Assembly (NCBI GenBank): GCA_031277885.1
Contig: JAITLM010000223.1
Coordinates: 1 to 38,093, forward strand
Source: Microbacterium sp.
Lineage (GTDB): Bacteria; Actinomycetota; Actinomycetes; Actinomycetales; Microbacteriaceae
DNA: 38,093 bases
Direction of reading: 5' to 3'
Shown in pieces: positions 23,531 to 31,888 of this stretch. The translations under genes were made by a program, and so were the position numbers. Each line of letters begins with the position of its first letter. Position 1 is the first letter of the stretch. The notes under the pieces were generated by a model. That model worked only from the letters and a program-made list of their open reading frames with translations, ran no database searches and had not been told where the DNA came from.

Positions 23531-24838
23531 ATGCCCCGCACGAACCCTCGACTCCTGCGCACTCTCGCCGCGGTCTCCGCCGGTGCGCTGATGCTCGGCC
23601 TCGCCGCGTGCAGCGGCGGCGCCTCCGGCGGCGGCAGCGCAGCCGGCGGCAAGTCCACCGTGGTCTGGTCGACCTGGGGCAGCGCCGACGAGCTCAAGCG
23701 CTATCAGGACTTCGACAAGGAATTCATGAAGCGGCACCCCGACATCACGGTCAAGCTGCAGCCCGTCGCCGGCTACGACGACTACCACTCCAAGCTTCTC
23801 GCACAGCTGACCAGCAACACGGCGCCCGACGTCTTCTACGTCGGCGACGACATGATCGGGCAGTTCGTCGGGTCCAACCGACTGATGCCGCTCAAGAACC
23901 TCATGAACGGATCGCAGAGCCAGAGCAAGGTCGACGACTTCTCGCCGGGCCTGTTCGGTGCGGCGGAGAAGGACGGCGAGATCTACGCCGCCCCGAACGA
24001 CTCGAACCCCGACGTGTTCTGGTACGACAAGGAGGCGCTCAAGGCCGCGGGCATCACCGAGGACCCGGCGACCCTCGCCGGCGAGGGCAAGTGGACCACG
24101 AGCGCGTTCCTCGACATGAACAAGAAGCTCCGCGACGCGGGGCTCACCGGCACGATGTTCTGGAACTACTGGTCCACGCAGTGGAGCTGGCTGAGCTCGC
24201 AGGGCGTCTCCGCGCCCTACGACAAGAGCGGGAAGTTCGTCGCGAACAAGGACGCGGGCGCCGTCAAGGCGCTGGACCAGCTCGGATCCCTGTTCCAGGA
24301 CAAGACGTTCCTCGTCGCCGACACCCTGCCCGACGGTGCGGGCGCCGACAGCCTCTTCGTCTCGCACAAGGCCGGCTTCTTCGTCCAGGGCCGCTACACG
24401 ATCGGGACCGTCGAGGCGGCCGGATCCAAGGACTCCTACGACATCGCCCCGTGGCCGACGCCCGACGGCAAGGCCGCGCCCACCGGCGTCGCCACCTCCT
24501 TCCTCGCGATCAACAAGAGCACCAAGGTCAAGGACGCGGCGTTCACGTTCTGGACCGAGTTCCTCTCCGCCGAGGGGCAGACCCTCCGCCTGCAGGGCGG
24601 CGGAAACGCGGTTCCGTCGATCAAGGGTGCGGACAAGGTCGTGCTGGACGGCTACCCCGCGCACGCGCAGACGTTCCTCGACATGCGTGACATCGGCTTC
24701 GTCAACTACCCGACCGAGGCGCGCCTGCCCGGCATCCGCGGCGGCATCGGCGACCAGTTCCTCGCGCTCTACCAGGGCAAGCAGGACGCCCAGGCCACGC
24801 TCGACGCCGTCGGCAAGCTGGTCCAGGACGGCAAGTGA
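23531..24838 (+). CDS. sugar ABC transporter substrate-binding lipoprotein 1
   Basis: The 435-residue solute-binding protein of family 1 (CUT1 type) has a lipoprotein signal: basic MPRTNPRLLR, hydrophobic stretch, lipobox GLAAC with Cys27, then a Gly/Ser linker. The mature part begins with STVVWSTWGSADELKRYQDF and shows PDVFYVGDDMIGQF, TGMFWNYW-like TGTMFWNYW, GRYTIG and ATSFLAINKSTKVKDAAFTFWTEFL, as in maltose/oligosaccharide-binding proteins. The ATG has AGAGGTGG ahead. Its stop overlaps the first permease gene by 4 bp. The promoter with GntR-type operator lies 54-84 bp upstream. The ligand is unknown; the linked GH63-like hydrolase suggests an alpha-linked or glycosyl-acid compound. Confidence 0.93.
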   Translation: MPRTNPRLLRTLAAVSAGALMLGLAACSGGASGGGSAAGGKSTVVWSTWGSADELKRYQDFDKEFMKRHPDITVKLQPVAGYDDYHSKLLAQLTSNTAPDVFYVGDDMIGQFVGSNRLMPLKNLMNGSQSQSKVDDFSPGLFGAAEKDGEIYAAPNDSNPDVFWYDKEALKAAGITEDPATLAGEGKWTTSAFLDMNKKLRDAGLTGTMFWNYWSTQWSWLSSQGVSAPYDKSGKFVANKDAGAVKALDQLGSLFQDKTFLVADTLPDGAGADSLFVSHKAGFFVQGRYTIGTVEAAGSKDSYDIAPWPTPDGKAAPTGVATSFLAINKSTKVKDAAFTFWTEFLSAEGQTLRLQGGGNAVPSIKGADKVVLDGYPAHAQTFLDMRDIGFVNYPTEARLPGIRGGIGDQFLALYQGKQDAQATLDAVGKLVQDGK

Positions 24839-25791
24839 CGATGAGCACGCAGGCTGTCAGCACTCGGGCGCCGTCGACGACGGCGCCCGAGTGGCGGCGC
24901 GAGGCCGCCTGGCGGCGCCGGGATCGACGCTGGGGCTACGCGTTCGTGGGCCCGCAGCTGGTGGGCATGGGGCTCTTCGTGGTCGTGCCGTTCCTCGCGA
25001 GCCTCGTGCTCGCCTTCGCGCACTGGGACGGCCTGACCGACCTCAGCTGGGTGGGCTTCGAGAACTTCGGCACGGAGCTCACGGATCCCCTCTTCGGCCG
25101 CGCGATCCTGAACACGCTCCTCATCGCGATCATCACGGTGCCGATCGGGCTCGCCCTGGCCGTGATCATCGCGGTCGCGCTCGAGAAGCTGAAGACCCGC
25201 ACGCTCTATCTGGTGCTCTTCTTCGCGCCGGTGGTCACGTCGACCGTGGCCGTCGCGATGATGTGGCAGCAGATGTTCCGCGCGGACGGAGTGCTGTCCT
25301 CGGCGATCTCGAAGGTCTTCGGGGTCGCACCGCCGGACTGGTTGCAGGATCCGCGGCTCGCCCTGATCGCCGTGTGCATCGTGACGATCTGGTCGTCCCT
25401 GGGCCTCAACGTCATCATCTTCCTCGCGGGCCTGCAGAACATCTCGCCGTCGGTGATCGAGGCCGCCCGGATCGACGGCGCGGGCGCCTGGCGGCTGTTC
25501 ACCGCGATCCGGCTCCCGCTGCTGTCGCCGATCGTCTTCTTCTCCTCGGTGATCGCCTTCATCTCATCGCTGCAGACCTTCGACACGGTCTACGTCCTGG
25601 TCAAGAACGCCGGGCCGGACAACGCGACGCGGACGATCGTCTACCACATCTACGACCTCGGCATGAAGCAGTTCAACTTCGGCCTCTCATCGGCCGCGAG
25701 CATCATCCTGCTGCTGCTGACCCTCGTCATCACGGGGATCCAGTTCGCCGCGCAGAAGAAGTTCGTCCACTACGAGGATGACCCCGCATGA
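24835..25791 (+). CDS. sugar ABC transporter permease 1a (MalF-like)
   Basis: The 318-residue permease has six membrane segments after a charged N-terminal tail of about 40 residues. The ATPase-contact EAA loop is EAARIDGAGAWRLFTAIRLPLLSP, and the late region TFDTVYVLVKNAGPDNATRTIVYHIYDLGM with FNFGLSSAASIILLLLTL is typical of the MalF/UgpA branch. The GTG at 24835 overlaps the previous stop; ATG 24841 is a possible alternative. No ATPase gene is present in the cluster, so a shared MsiK-type ATPase encoded elsewhere must energise it. Confidence 0.93.
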   Translation: MTMSTQAVSTRAPSTTAPEWRREAAWRRRDRRWGYAFVGPQLVGMGLFVVVPFLASLVLAFAHWDGLTDLSWVGFENFGTELTDPLFGRAILNTLLIAIITVPIGLALAVIIAVALEKLKTRTLYLVLFFAPVVTSTVAVAMMWQQMFRADGVLSSAISKVFGVAPPDWLQDPRLALIAVCIVTIWSSLGLNVIIFLAGLQNISPSVIEAARIDGAGAWRLFTAIRLPLLSPIVFFSSVIAFISSLQTFDTVYVLVKNAGPDNATRTIVYHIYDLGMKQFNFGLSSAASIILLLLTLVITGIQFAAQKKFVHYEDDPA

Positions 25792-26729
25792 GCGTCGACA
25801 CCACGCGCATCACGACCGGCGGCCACGCGCCCGCCACCGATTCCACGATCGCCCTCGTCGCACCCGGCCGGCGGATCCGTCCGCGCGTCGCCGGCAAGGG
25901 GCGCCGTCGCCTGTCCGCGACGATTCTGCACGTCGTGCTGGTCGTCGCAGGCCTCGCGATGGTGTTCCCGTTCATCTGGATGCTGCTGACCTCGTTCAAG
26001 ACGCTGCCGCAGCTGCTGAAGAACCCGCTCTCGGTGCTGCCGAGCCCGTGGACGTTCGACAACTACGTCCAGGCGTGGAACGCGGTGCCCTTCGCGCAGG
26101 CCTACCTGAACAGCGCCTACATCGCGGTGCTGGTCGTCGTGGGCACGCTCATCACCGCCTCGATGGCCGGCTACGCGTTCGCGCGGATCCGCTTCCGCGG
26201 GTCGAAGGTGCTCTTCATCGTCTTCCTCGCCACCCAGATGATCCCCAAGCAGGTCACGCTGATCCCGTTCTACCTGCTGATGTCGCAGCTGGGATGGGTG
26301 GATTCCCACCTCGCGCTGATCATCCCCGGGATGATCGCGAACCCCTTCGCCGTCTTCCTCATGCGCCAGTTCGTGCTGTCGCTGCCGCGGGAGCTCGAGG
26401 AGGCCGCGCTCGTGGACGGGGCGGGCCGGATCCGCACGTTCTTCCAGGTGATCCTGCCGAACCTGAAGCCGGGCCTCGCCGCGCTCAGCATCATCGTCGC
26501 GCTCGACGTCTGGAACTCCTTCCTGTTCCCCCTCGTGCTGCTGAACACGCCGGACCTGTTCACCGTGCCGCTGCTGCTGCAGTCCTTCCAGGGACAGTTC
26601 GGCTCGGTGAACTACGGGCTGGTGATGGCCGCCTCGGCGATCTCGACCGTGCCGATGCTGATCGTGTTCGTGATCGGGCAGCGGCGGATCCTGAACAGCA
26701 TGGCCGCCTCGGGTCTCGGAGGGCGCTGA
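25788..26729 (+). CDS. sugar ABC transporter permease 1b (MalG-like)
   Basis: The 313-residue partner permease has a tail of about 45 residues, then six membrane segments. Typical MalG/UgpE features are VFPFIWMLLTSFKTLPQLLK, SMAGYAFARIRFRGSKVLF, QMIPKQVTLIPFYLLMSQLGW and the EAA loop EEAALVDGAGRIRTFFQVILPNLKPGL, ending in QGQFGSVNYGLVMAASAIST. The ATG overlaps the upstream stop by 4 bp, and the stop is one base from the next start. Confidence 0.93.
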   Translation: MSVDTTRITTGGHAPATDSTIALVAPGRRIRPRVAGKGRRRLSATILHVVLVVAGLAMVFPFIWMLLTSFKTLPQLLKNPLSVLPSPWTFDNYVQAWNAVPFAQAYLNSAYIAVLVVVGTLITASMAGYAFARIRFRGSKVLFIVFLATQMIPKQVTLIPFYLLMSQLGWVDSHLALIIPGMIANPFAVFLMRQFVLSLPRELEEAALVDGAGRIRTFFQVILPNLKPGLAALSIIVALDVWNSFLFPLVLLNTPDLFTVPLLLQSFQGQFGSVNYGLVMAASAISTVPMLIVFVIGQRRILNSMAASGLGGR

Positions 26730-26730
26730 C

Positions 26731-28422
26731 GTGACGGATCCCATCGCGGCTCGCGAGGCCGTGTCCGCCGCGGAGCTCGCGCTCGCCGCGGGGCGGCGTC
26801 TCGACCTGGTCACCGCGCCGTTCACGATGCCGCGCTCGCGCCTGCTCGTGTTCCGCGAGGGCGACGGCGTGCGGGTGCACACGTCCGAGTACGAGCGGGG
26901 CCTCGACGAGTGCCGCGTGCTGGACGCGCTCGTCGTGCACGACGCGTCCGGCCGGATCCTCCCGATCGTCGACGTGCAGCCGCACCGGATCTCGTTCGGC
27001 GCCGTGACGCTCACGTTCGACGGACTGCGCACGCTCAGCATTGGCGGCGACCCCGCGGCCTCCGTGCGCCTCGTGCGTCCGGACGGCGGCGCGGCCCGGC
27101 AGGGGATCGGATCCGGGATCCGCATCGACGTCGCCGCCGATCGGAGCGTCGCGATCTCCGTCCAGGGCGGCGGCGCCCACGACGCGGCCGAGGAGGCGCT
27201 GCGGGCGCTGTGGGCGGAGTGGTTCGCCCGCTGCCCGCACGTCCGCGAGGACCTGCAGGACATGGCCGCGTTCTGCTGGTGGGTGCTCGGCGCGAACATC
27301 GTGGAGCTTCCCGCGCTCGAGGGCGCGCGGGCGATCGTGCCGTCGAAGATCGGCTACGTCGGCCTCTGGCAGTGGGACGCCTACTTCATCGCGGTCGGTG
27401 TGCGTCACGGCGACCCCGAGCTCGCCAGGGAGCAGCTCGAGCTCGCATTCCGGTTCCCGAGCGAGAACGGTCAGCTGCCCGATGTCGTGCACGAGCAGGG
27501 CGTGCTCGCCACGAGCGACGACCTGCCGGAGTCCGACCGCGCGACGCTGCGTCGCGCGGGATCGCAGGTCGCGGACCCGGACGCTCCCGTGCCGCTCAGC
27601 AAGCCTCCGCTCGCCGCTTGGGCGCTGCGCAAGGTGCTCGAGATCGAGGATGCGCCGGAGTGGGCCGCGATACAGCTCGAGCGGGTGATCCGCTCCCAGG
27701 ACTGGTGGTTCGCGGGACCGGAGCGGCACGGATCCGATCTCGACGGTGACGGGCTTCCGGAGTACGGCCATCCGTACTCCTCCGGGCTCGACGACAGCCC
27801 GGTGTTCGACGGGCCGATCCCCACGACGTCCCCCGATCTGGCGGCCTACCTCGTGCAGCAGGACCGCGAGATCGCCGCGCTCGCCGCGCGCTATCTGCCG
27901 GAGCGCCCCGTCGCGCCGCACCTCGCCCGTGCCGAGCGCACCACGGAGCTCCTCCTGGAGCGGCTGTGGGATCCGGCCGAGCGGCGCTTCCTCGCCCGCG
28001 GCCCGGGCGGGAGCCGCATCGCCAGCGACACCGTGGTGGGGCTCATGCCGCTGCGCATCGAGGGGCTCCCCGAGGACGCCCGGACCGCCCTTCTCGAAGC
28101 GATCGACGACCCGCGACGGTACGCCCTGGAGTGGGGGCTTCCGACCGTGTCGGCAGCGGATCCGGACTTCTCCCCGGAGAGGATGTGGCGCGGTCCGATC
28201 TGGATCAACACCAGCGCGCTCATCGCGGAGGGCCTGGACGCCGCCGGCCACCCGGAGCGCGCCAGGGCGCTGCGCGAGCAGACCGTGCGCCTGGTGATCC
28301 ACGGCGGCGGCCCGCAGGAGTACTTCAACCCGCTCACGGGCCGGAAGGCCGAGCGCGCGACGACGGCCTTCGGCTGGTCGGCGGCGCTGTTCATCGATCT
28401 GGCGGTCGAACTCAGCCGCTGA
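26731..28422 (+). CDS. GH63-like (alpha/alpha)6-barrel glycoside hydrolase
   Basis: The 563-residue protein is a cytoplasmic hydrolase with an N-terminal beta-rich domain (to about 170) and an (alpha/alpha)6 barrel like that of GH63/MGH1-type enzymes, a group that includes bacterial alpha-glucosidases and mannosyl- or glucosylglycerate hydrolases. Markers: GLWQWDAYFIAVG near 212, DGDGLPEYGHPYSSGLDDSP with candidate acid Asp354/Asp355, FSPERMWRGPIWINTSALI, and PQEYFNPLTGRK with candidate base Glu530, then TTAFGWSAALFIDL. GTG start one base after the upstream stop, in a TGACGTGACG junction that is repeated at 29927. Last gene of unit 1. GH37 trehalase is a more distant alternative. The fold is fairly sure, the substrate is not. 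Confidence 0.82.
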   Translation: MTDPIAAREAVSAAELALAAGRRLDLVTAPFTMPRSRLLVFREGDGVRVHTSEYERGLDECRVLDALVVHDASGRILPIVDVQPHRISFGAVTLTFDGLRTLSIGGDPAASVRLVRPDGGAARQGIGSGIRIDVAADRSVAISVQGGGAHDAAEEALRALWAEWFARCPHVREDLQDMAAFCWWVLGANIVELPALEGARAIVPSKIGYVGLWQWDAYFIAVGVRHGDPELAREQLELAFRFPSENGQLPDVVHEQGVLATSDDLPESDRATLRRAGSQVADPDAPVPLSKPPLAAWALRKVLEIEDAPEWAAIQLERVIRSQDWWFAGPERHGSDLDGDGLPEYGHPYSSGLDDSPVFDGPIPTTSPDLAAYLVQQDREIAALAARYLPERPVAPHLARAERTTELLLERLWDPAERRFLARGPGGSRIASDTVVGLMPLRIEGLPEDARTALLEAIDDPRRYALEWGLPTVSAADPDFSPERMWRGPIWINTSALIAEGLDAAGHPERARALREQTVRLVIHGGGPQEYFNPLTGRKAERATTAFGWSAALFIDLAVELSR

Positions 28423-28426
28423 CGCG

Positions 28427-28504
28427 CGAGACCCCCACAGAGAGTCGACGCCCCCTCCCAGGTACGCAATCAGGAGGGGGCCTCGACTCTCTGTGGGGGT
28501 CTCG
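28427..28504. terminator. large inverted repeat (22-bp perfect outer stem) after unit 1
   Basis: The arm 28427-28448 (CGAGACCCCCACAGAGAG...) is the exact reverse complement of 28483-28504. Inside, CCCCCTCC (28451-28458) pairs with GGAGGGGG (28473-28480), leaving a 14-nt loop. It begins 4 bp after the stop codon of the GH63-like gene and precedes the next promoter. It is a probable terminator insulating the two units; no T-run is present. Confidence 0.75.
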
Positions 28505-28560
28505 GCGTCTTGCGGCGTCGGTGCGGGCGGCCGTGGAGCCGGCCTCGACAACCCTGGTGT

Positions 28561-28594
28561 TTGCGTAACCACGCGTGTACTGTATGCAATATCC
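28561..28594 (+). promoter_or_regulatory. promoter region and GntR-type operator, site 2
   Basis: TTGCGT (28561-28566) and TGCAAT (28585-28590) could form a weak promoter with an 18-bp spacer. TGTATGCAATATCC (28581-28594) covers the -10 and resembles the sites before the two other units, sharing TGTATRCAWWAT, but its second half-site is degenerate (ATCC instead of ATAC). The binding-protein start follows after 21 bp with a GAGGAGG. Confidence 0.55.
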
Positions 28595-28615
28595 AATTCT
28601 GACGAGGAGGTCATG

Positions 28616-29929
28616 ATGAAGCGACGCGGCATGCTCGCGCTGGCGATGGGAGCGGTGGCGACCATCGCCCTGTCCGGGTGCGCGTTCGGCGGCGGGGCGC
28701 CGACGAGCGGTGAGGCGTTGAAGGCGGATGGGGCGGCCACCGGCACGATCACCATCTGGTCGTGGGACGTCGCGGCGACCGCGCTCAAGCGGCTCGGCGC
28801 CGACTACGAGAAGGCGCACAAGGGCACCACGATCAAGGTCGTCGACATCGGCTACGACAACGCCTACGACAAGATCTCGGTCGGCCTGCAGGCCGGCACC
28901 GGGCTTCCCGACATGATCACGCTCGAGACGGATCACAACCAGAGCTATCTCACGCAGTTCCCGAAGGGCTTCACCGACCTCTCGCCCGTGCTCGGCGACA
29001 AGAAGGCCGACTTCGACCCGTTCAAGTGGGCGACCGGCACCGGCAAGGACGGCGCGCTGCGCATGGCGCCGTGGGACTCCGGCACCGTCGGCCTGTACTA
29101 CCGCACGGACTACTTCCAGGCCGCGGGGGTCGACGCCTCCGCCGTGAAGACCTGGGACGACCTCGTCGCGGCGGGGGAGAAGATCAAGGCCGCGACCGGG
29201 CACACGCTGCTCACCGCGGATCTCTCCTCGGGCGGATCCCTCTCGATGTACCTCCAGCAGCAGGGTGCGGGATACTTCGACGAGAAGGGCGACATCACGG
29301 TGAACTCGCCCGACGCCGTGCGGGCGCTCACCCTGCTGCAGACCATGCAGCAGAAGGGGCTCATCAAGAACGCCAAGGGCTGGGACGCGAGCGTCACGAG
29401 CGCGAAGGACGGCGACTCCGCCGTCACGCCCGAGGCCGTGTGGTGGATCGGGACGCTCGAGGGCGAGGCCCCGGAGCTGAGCGGGAAGTACGCCGTGAGG
29501 GACCTCCCCGTCTTCGACGGCAGCAGCGCGCCCACGTCGAACAACGGCGGATCCGGTCTCGCGATCCCCGCACAGGCGAAGAACCCGCAGCTCGCCGCCG
29601 ACTTCATGGCCTACGTGCTGGCGAACAGCGCCAACCAGTCGAGCATGATGCAGAAGGAAGGGCTCTTCCCGGCCTACCTGCCGGCGCTCAAGGCCGACTT
29701 CTTCGAGCAGCCGAGCGACTACTTCGGCGGACAGAAGGTGTTCCAGACCTTCGCCGGGCTGACGCCGAAGATCCCCTCCATCACCTTCACCTCGGACCAG
29801 TCGGTCGCGAGCGACGCCGTGACGAACGCCGTCGGCGCCGCGGTGCTGAACGGCGAGGATCCGAAGAAGGCGCTGGACGACGCGGCCGCCCAGATCGCGA
29901 ACTCGACCGGCCGCAAGATCGCGGGCTGA
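28616..29929 (+). CDS. sugar ABC transporter substrate-binding lipoprotein 2
   Basis: The 437-residue family-1 binding protein has a lipoprotein signal (MKRRGMLALAMG, lipobox IALSGC with Cys21). The mature part starts TGTITIWSWDVAATALKRLGADYEKAHKG and contains VGLQAGTGLPDMITLETDH, APWDSGTVGLYYRTDYFQAAG, TWDDLVAAGEKIK and GGSGLAIPAQAKNPQLAADFMAYVL, as in CUT1 sugar-binding proteins. Two ATGs are adjacent; 28616 has the better 5-nt spacing from GAGGAGG. It is not closely similar to the binding protein of unit 1, so the two importers probably take up different or differently sized glycosides under one regulator. Confidence 0.93.
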   Translation: MKRRGMLALAMGAVATIALSGCAFGGGAPTSGEALKADGAATGTITIWSWDVAATALKRLGADYEKAHKGTTIKVVDIGYDNAYDKISVGLQAGTGLPDMITLETDHNQSYLTQFPKGFTDLSPVLGDKKADFDPFKWATGTGKDGALRMAPWDSGTVGLYYRTDYFQAAGVDASAVKTWDDLVAAGEKIKAATGHTLLTADLSSGGSLSMYLQQQGAGYFDEKGDITVNSPDAVRALTLLQTMQQKGLIKNAKGWDASVTSAKDGDSAVTPEAVWWIGTLEGEAPELSGKYAVRDLPVFDGSSAPTSNNGGSGLAIPAQAKNPQLAADFMAYVLANSANQSSMMQKEGLFPAYLPALKADFFEQPSDYFGGQKVFQTFAGLTPKIPSITFTSDQSVASDAVTNAVGAAVLNGEDPKKALDDAAAQIANSTGRKIAG

Positions 29930-29930
29930 C

Positions 29931-30875
29931 GTGACGGTCGCCACTGTGCGGCGTCCTCCGGCGGAGGGGAGCCGCGACGAGAGTCGTCGCGGCTCCCGCC
30001 GCACGGGTCGTCGTCTCGCCGCGCGCATGCAGCGTCCTGGGATGTGGTTCGCGCTGCCCGCGGCCGCGCTGCTCGCCCTGTTCTTCGCATACCCGCTCGC
30101 GGTGTCGTTGCTGCAGAGCCTCTTCCGCACCTCGGGCGGCGTGAGCACCTTCGTCGGGTTCGAGCAGTACGCGCGGATGTTCCGGGATCCGCTCGTGCTC
30201 AAGAGTCTCGGCAACGCGCTGCTCATCCTCGTCGTGCAGGTGCCGATCATGATGGCGCTCGCGGTCGGTCTCGCGTACCTGCTGAACCAGGCGTGGCTGC
30301 GCTTCCGGGCGGGGTTCCGCCTGCTCACCTTCCTGCCCGCCATCACGACGCTCGTGGCCTACTCGGTCGTGTTCCGAGTGATCATGACGACGGACGGCGG
30401 CCTGCTGAACCAGTTCCTCGCGCTGTTCGGCGCGGGGCCCATCGACTGGCTGAACAACGAATGGTGGGCGCGGGTGGCCGTGATCGCCTCGATCACCTGG
30501 CGCTGGACCGGCTACAACATGGTCATCATCCTCGCGGGACTCCAGGCGATCCCGCCCGAGCTCTATGAGGCCGCGCGCATCGACGGCGCAGGGCGCTGGC
30601 AGATCTTCCGGCACATCGTCGTCCCGCAGCTGCGGCCCGTGCTGATCTTCACCAGCGTGACGTCGACGATCGGCGCGTTGCAGCTCTTCGACGAGAACTT
30701 CATCCTCACCGGGGGCGGTCCGAACAACGCGACCCTGACGCCCGTGCTCTACCTGTACAAGATCGGCTTCCAGCAGTTCGACTTCGGCTACGCCAGCGCG
30801 ATCGCCTGGATGCTCGTGATCCTCACCGGGATCATCGCCGTGATCCAGTTCCGCATCATGAGGGAGAAGCCATGA
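29931..30875 (+). CDS. sugar ABC transporter permease 2a (MalF-like)
   Basis: The 314-residue permease has a basic Arg/Ser-rich tail of about 35 residues, then six membrane segments. GMWFALPAAALLALFFAYPLAV opens the core, the EAA loop is EAARIDGAGRWQIFRHIVVPQLRPVL, and LFDENFILTGGGPNNATLTPVLYLYKIGFQQFDFGYASAIAW is the standard MalF/LacF-like ending. GTG start one base after the binding-protein stop. Its stop overlaps the next gene by 4 bp. Confidence 0.93.
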   Translation: MTVATVRRPPAEGSRDESRRGSRRTGRRLAARMQRPGMWFALPAAALLALFFAYPLAVSLLQSLFRTSGGVSTFVGFEQYARMFRDPLVLKSLGNALLILVVQVPIMMALAVGLAYLLNQAWLRFRAGFRLLTFLPAITTLVAYSVVFRVIMTTDGGLLNQFLALFGAGPIDWLNNEWWARVAVIASITWRWTGYNMVIILAGLQAIPPELYEAARIDGAGRWQIFRHIVVPQLRPVLIFTSVTSTIGALQLFDENFILTGGGPNNATLTPVLYLYKIGFQQFDFGYASAIAWMLVILTGIIAVIQFRIMREKP

Positions 30876-31768
30876 CGACCCAGCTGATCACGACCGGCCG
30901 GGGCCGGCGCAGCGGGCAGCCCTCGACCCGATCCGGGGAGCCGCTCGTGCGCCGGGTCGTGCTGCGGGCTCCGGTCTATGCGGTCATGGTCGTGGCGAGC
31001 GTCCTCGCGCTCGTCCCGTTCCTGTGGATGGTGATCGCGTCCACGCACAAGACCAGCGACCTGTTCGTCACGCCGCTGCCGCTCCTGCCCGGGGGCGAGT
31101 TCTGGCAGAACCTCGGCCGCCTGCAGGAGAGCATCGGCTTCGGCCAGGTGATGCTCAACAGTGTGGGCGTCGCCGTGGTCTACACGCTGTTCAGCTCGCT
31201 GATCAGCATCATGTGCGGCTACGGCCTCGCCACCTACCGGTTCCGCGGCCGCGGCGTGCTGCTGGGCGTGATCCTCGTCACGATGATGATCCCGATGCAG
31301 GTGCTGCTGGTGCCGCTGTTCCAGATGATGGCGAGCGCCGGATGGATCGACACCTACCAGGCGCTCATCGTGCCGTTCCTCGCGAACGCGTTCGGCATCT
31401 TCCTCATGCGGCAGGGATTCCTGGACTTCCCTGTGACGCTCATCGAGGCGGCGCGGATCGACGGCGCGAGCGAGCTGCGCACGTTCTACCGGATCGTGCT
31501 CCCGGTCGCCCGCCCGCAGATCGCGGCGCTCGTGATCTACACGTTCATCAGCCAGTGGAACTCGTTCATCTGGCCGCTGCTCATGCTCAACACCGAGGAC
31601 AGGTACACGGTCCCCGTCGCGCTCAACACGATGATCGGTCTCAGCCGCGTCGACTACTCCGGGCTGATGCTCGGATCCCTGCTCGCGACGCTTCCGCTCT
31701 TCGTGCTGTTCCTGGTGTTCCAGAAGCAGTTCGTGGCGGGCCTGCTCGGCGGAGCCGTCAAGGGGTGA
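30872..31768 (+). CDS. sugar ABC transporter permease 2b (MalG-like)
   Basis: The 298-residue partner has six membrane segments with the LacG/AraQ-like pattern: SVLALVPFLWMVIASTHKTSDLF, MCGYGLATYRFRGRGVLLG, MIPMQVLLVPLFQMMASAGW, and the EAA loop IEAARIDGASELRTFYRIVLPVARPQI. The end FVLFLVFQKQFVAGLLGGAVKG is typical. It closes unit 2, which has no hydrolase gene of its own and no ATPase. An inverted-repeat array lies between it and the convergent GntR gene. Confidence 0.93.
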   Translation: MTTQLITTGRGRRSGQPSTRSGEPLVRRVVLRAPVYAVMVVASVLALVPFLWMVIASTHKTSDLFVTPLPLLPGGEFWQNLGRLQESIGFGQVMLNSVGVAVVYTLFSSLISIMCGYGLATYRFRGRGVLLGVILVTMMIPMQVLLVPLFQMMASAGWIDTYQALIVPFLANAFGIFLMRQGFLDFPVTLIEAARIDGASELRTFYRIVLPVARPQIAALVIYTFISQWNSFIWPLLMLNTEDRYTVPVALNTMIGLSRVDYSGLMLGSLLATLPLFVLFLVFQKQFVAGLLGGAVKG

Positions 31769-31794
31769 CGGCGGATCCGCGCCTGCGTGCCGTT

Positions 31795-31863
31795 TGCAGG
31801 ACCCGGTCACGGATGCACGACCCGATCGCAGGATCCGTCGTGCATCCGTTCCCGGATCGTGCA
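31795..31863. repeat. intergenic array C: inverted pairs of units with 19-bp period
   Basis: TGCAGGACCCG (31795-31805) and TGCACGACCCG (31814-31824) start 19 bp apart on the plus strand. GTGCA at 31840 and 31859, again 19 bp apart, mark two inverted units; the second reads TGCACGATCCG on the minus strand (31863-31853). The two halves form an imperfect hairpin of about 33 bp per arm between the convergent permease and GntR genes, so it may also end transcription. Confidence 0.7.
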
Positions 31864-31888
31864 GGCGTGCGCGGCGCCCGAGCAGGGC

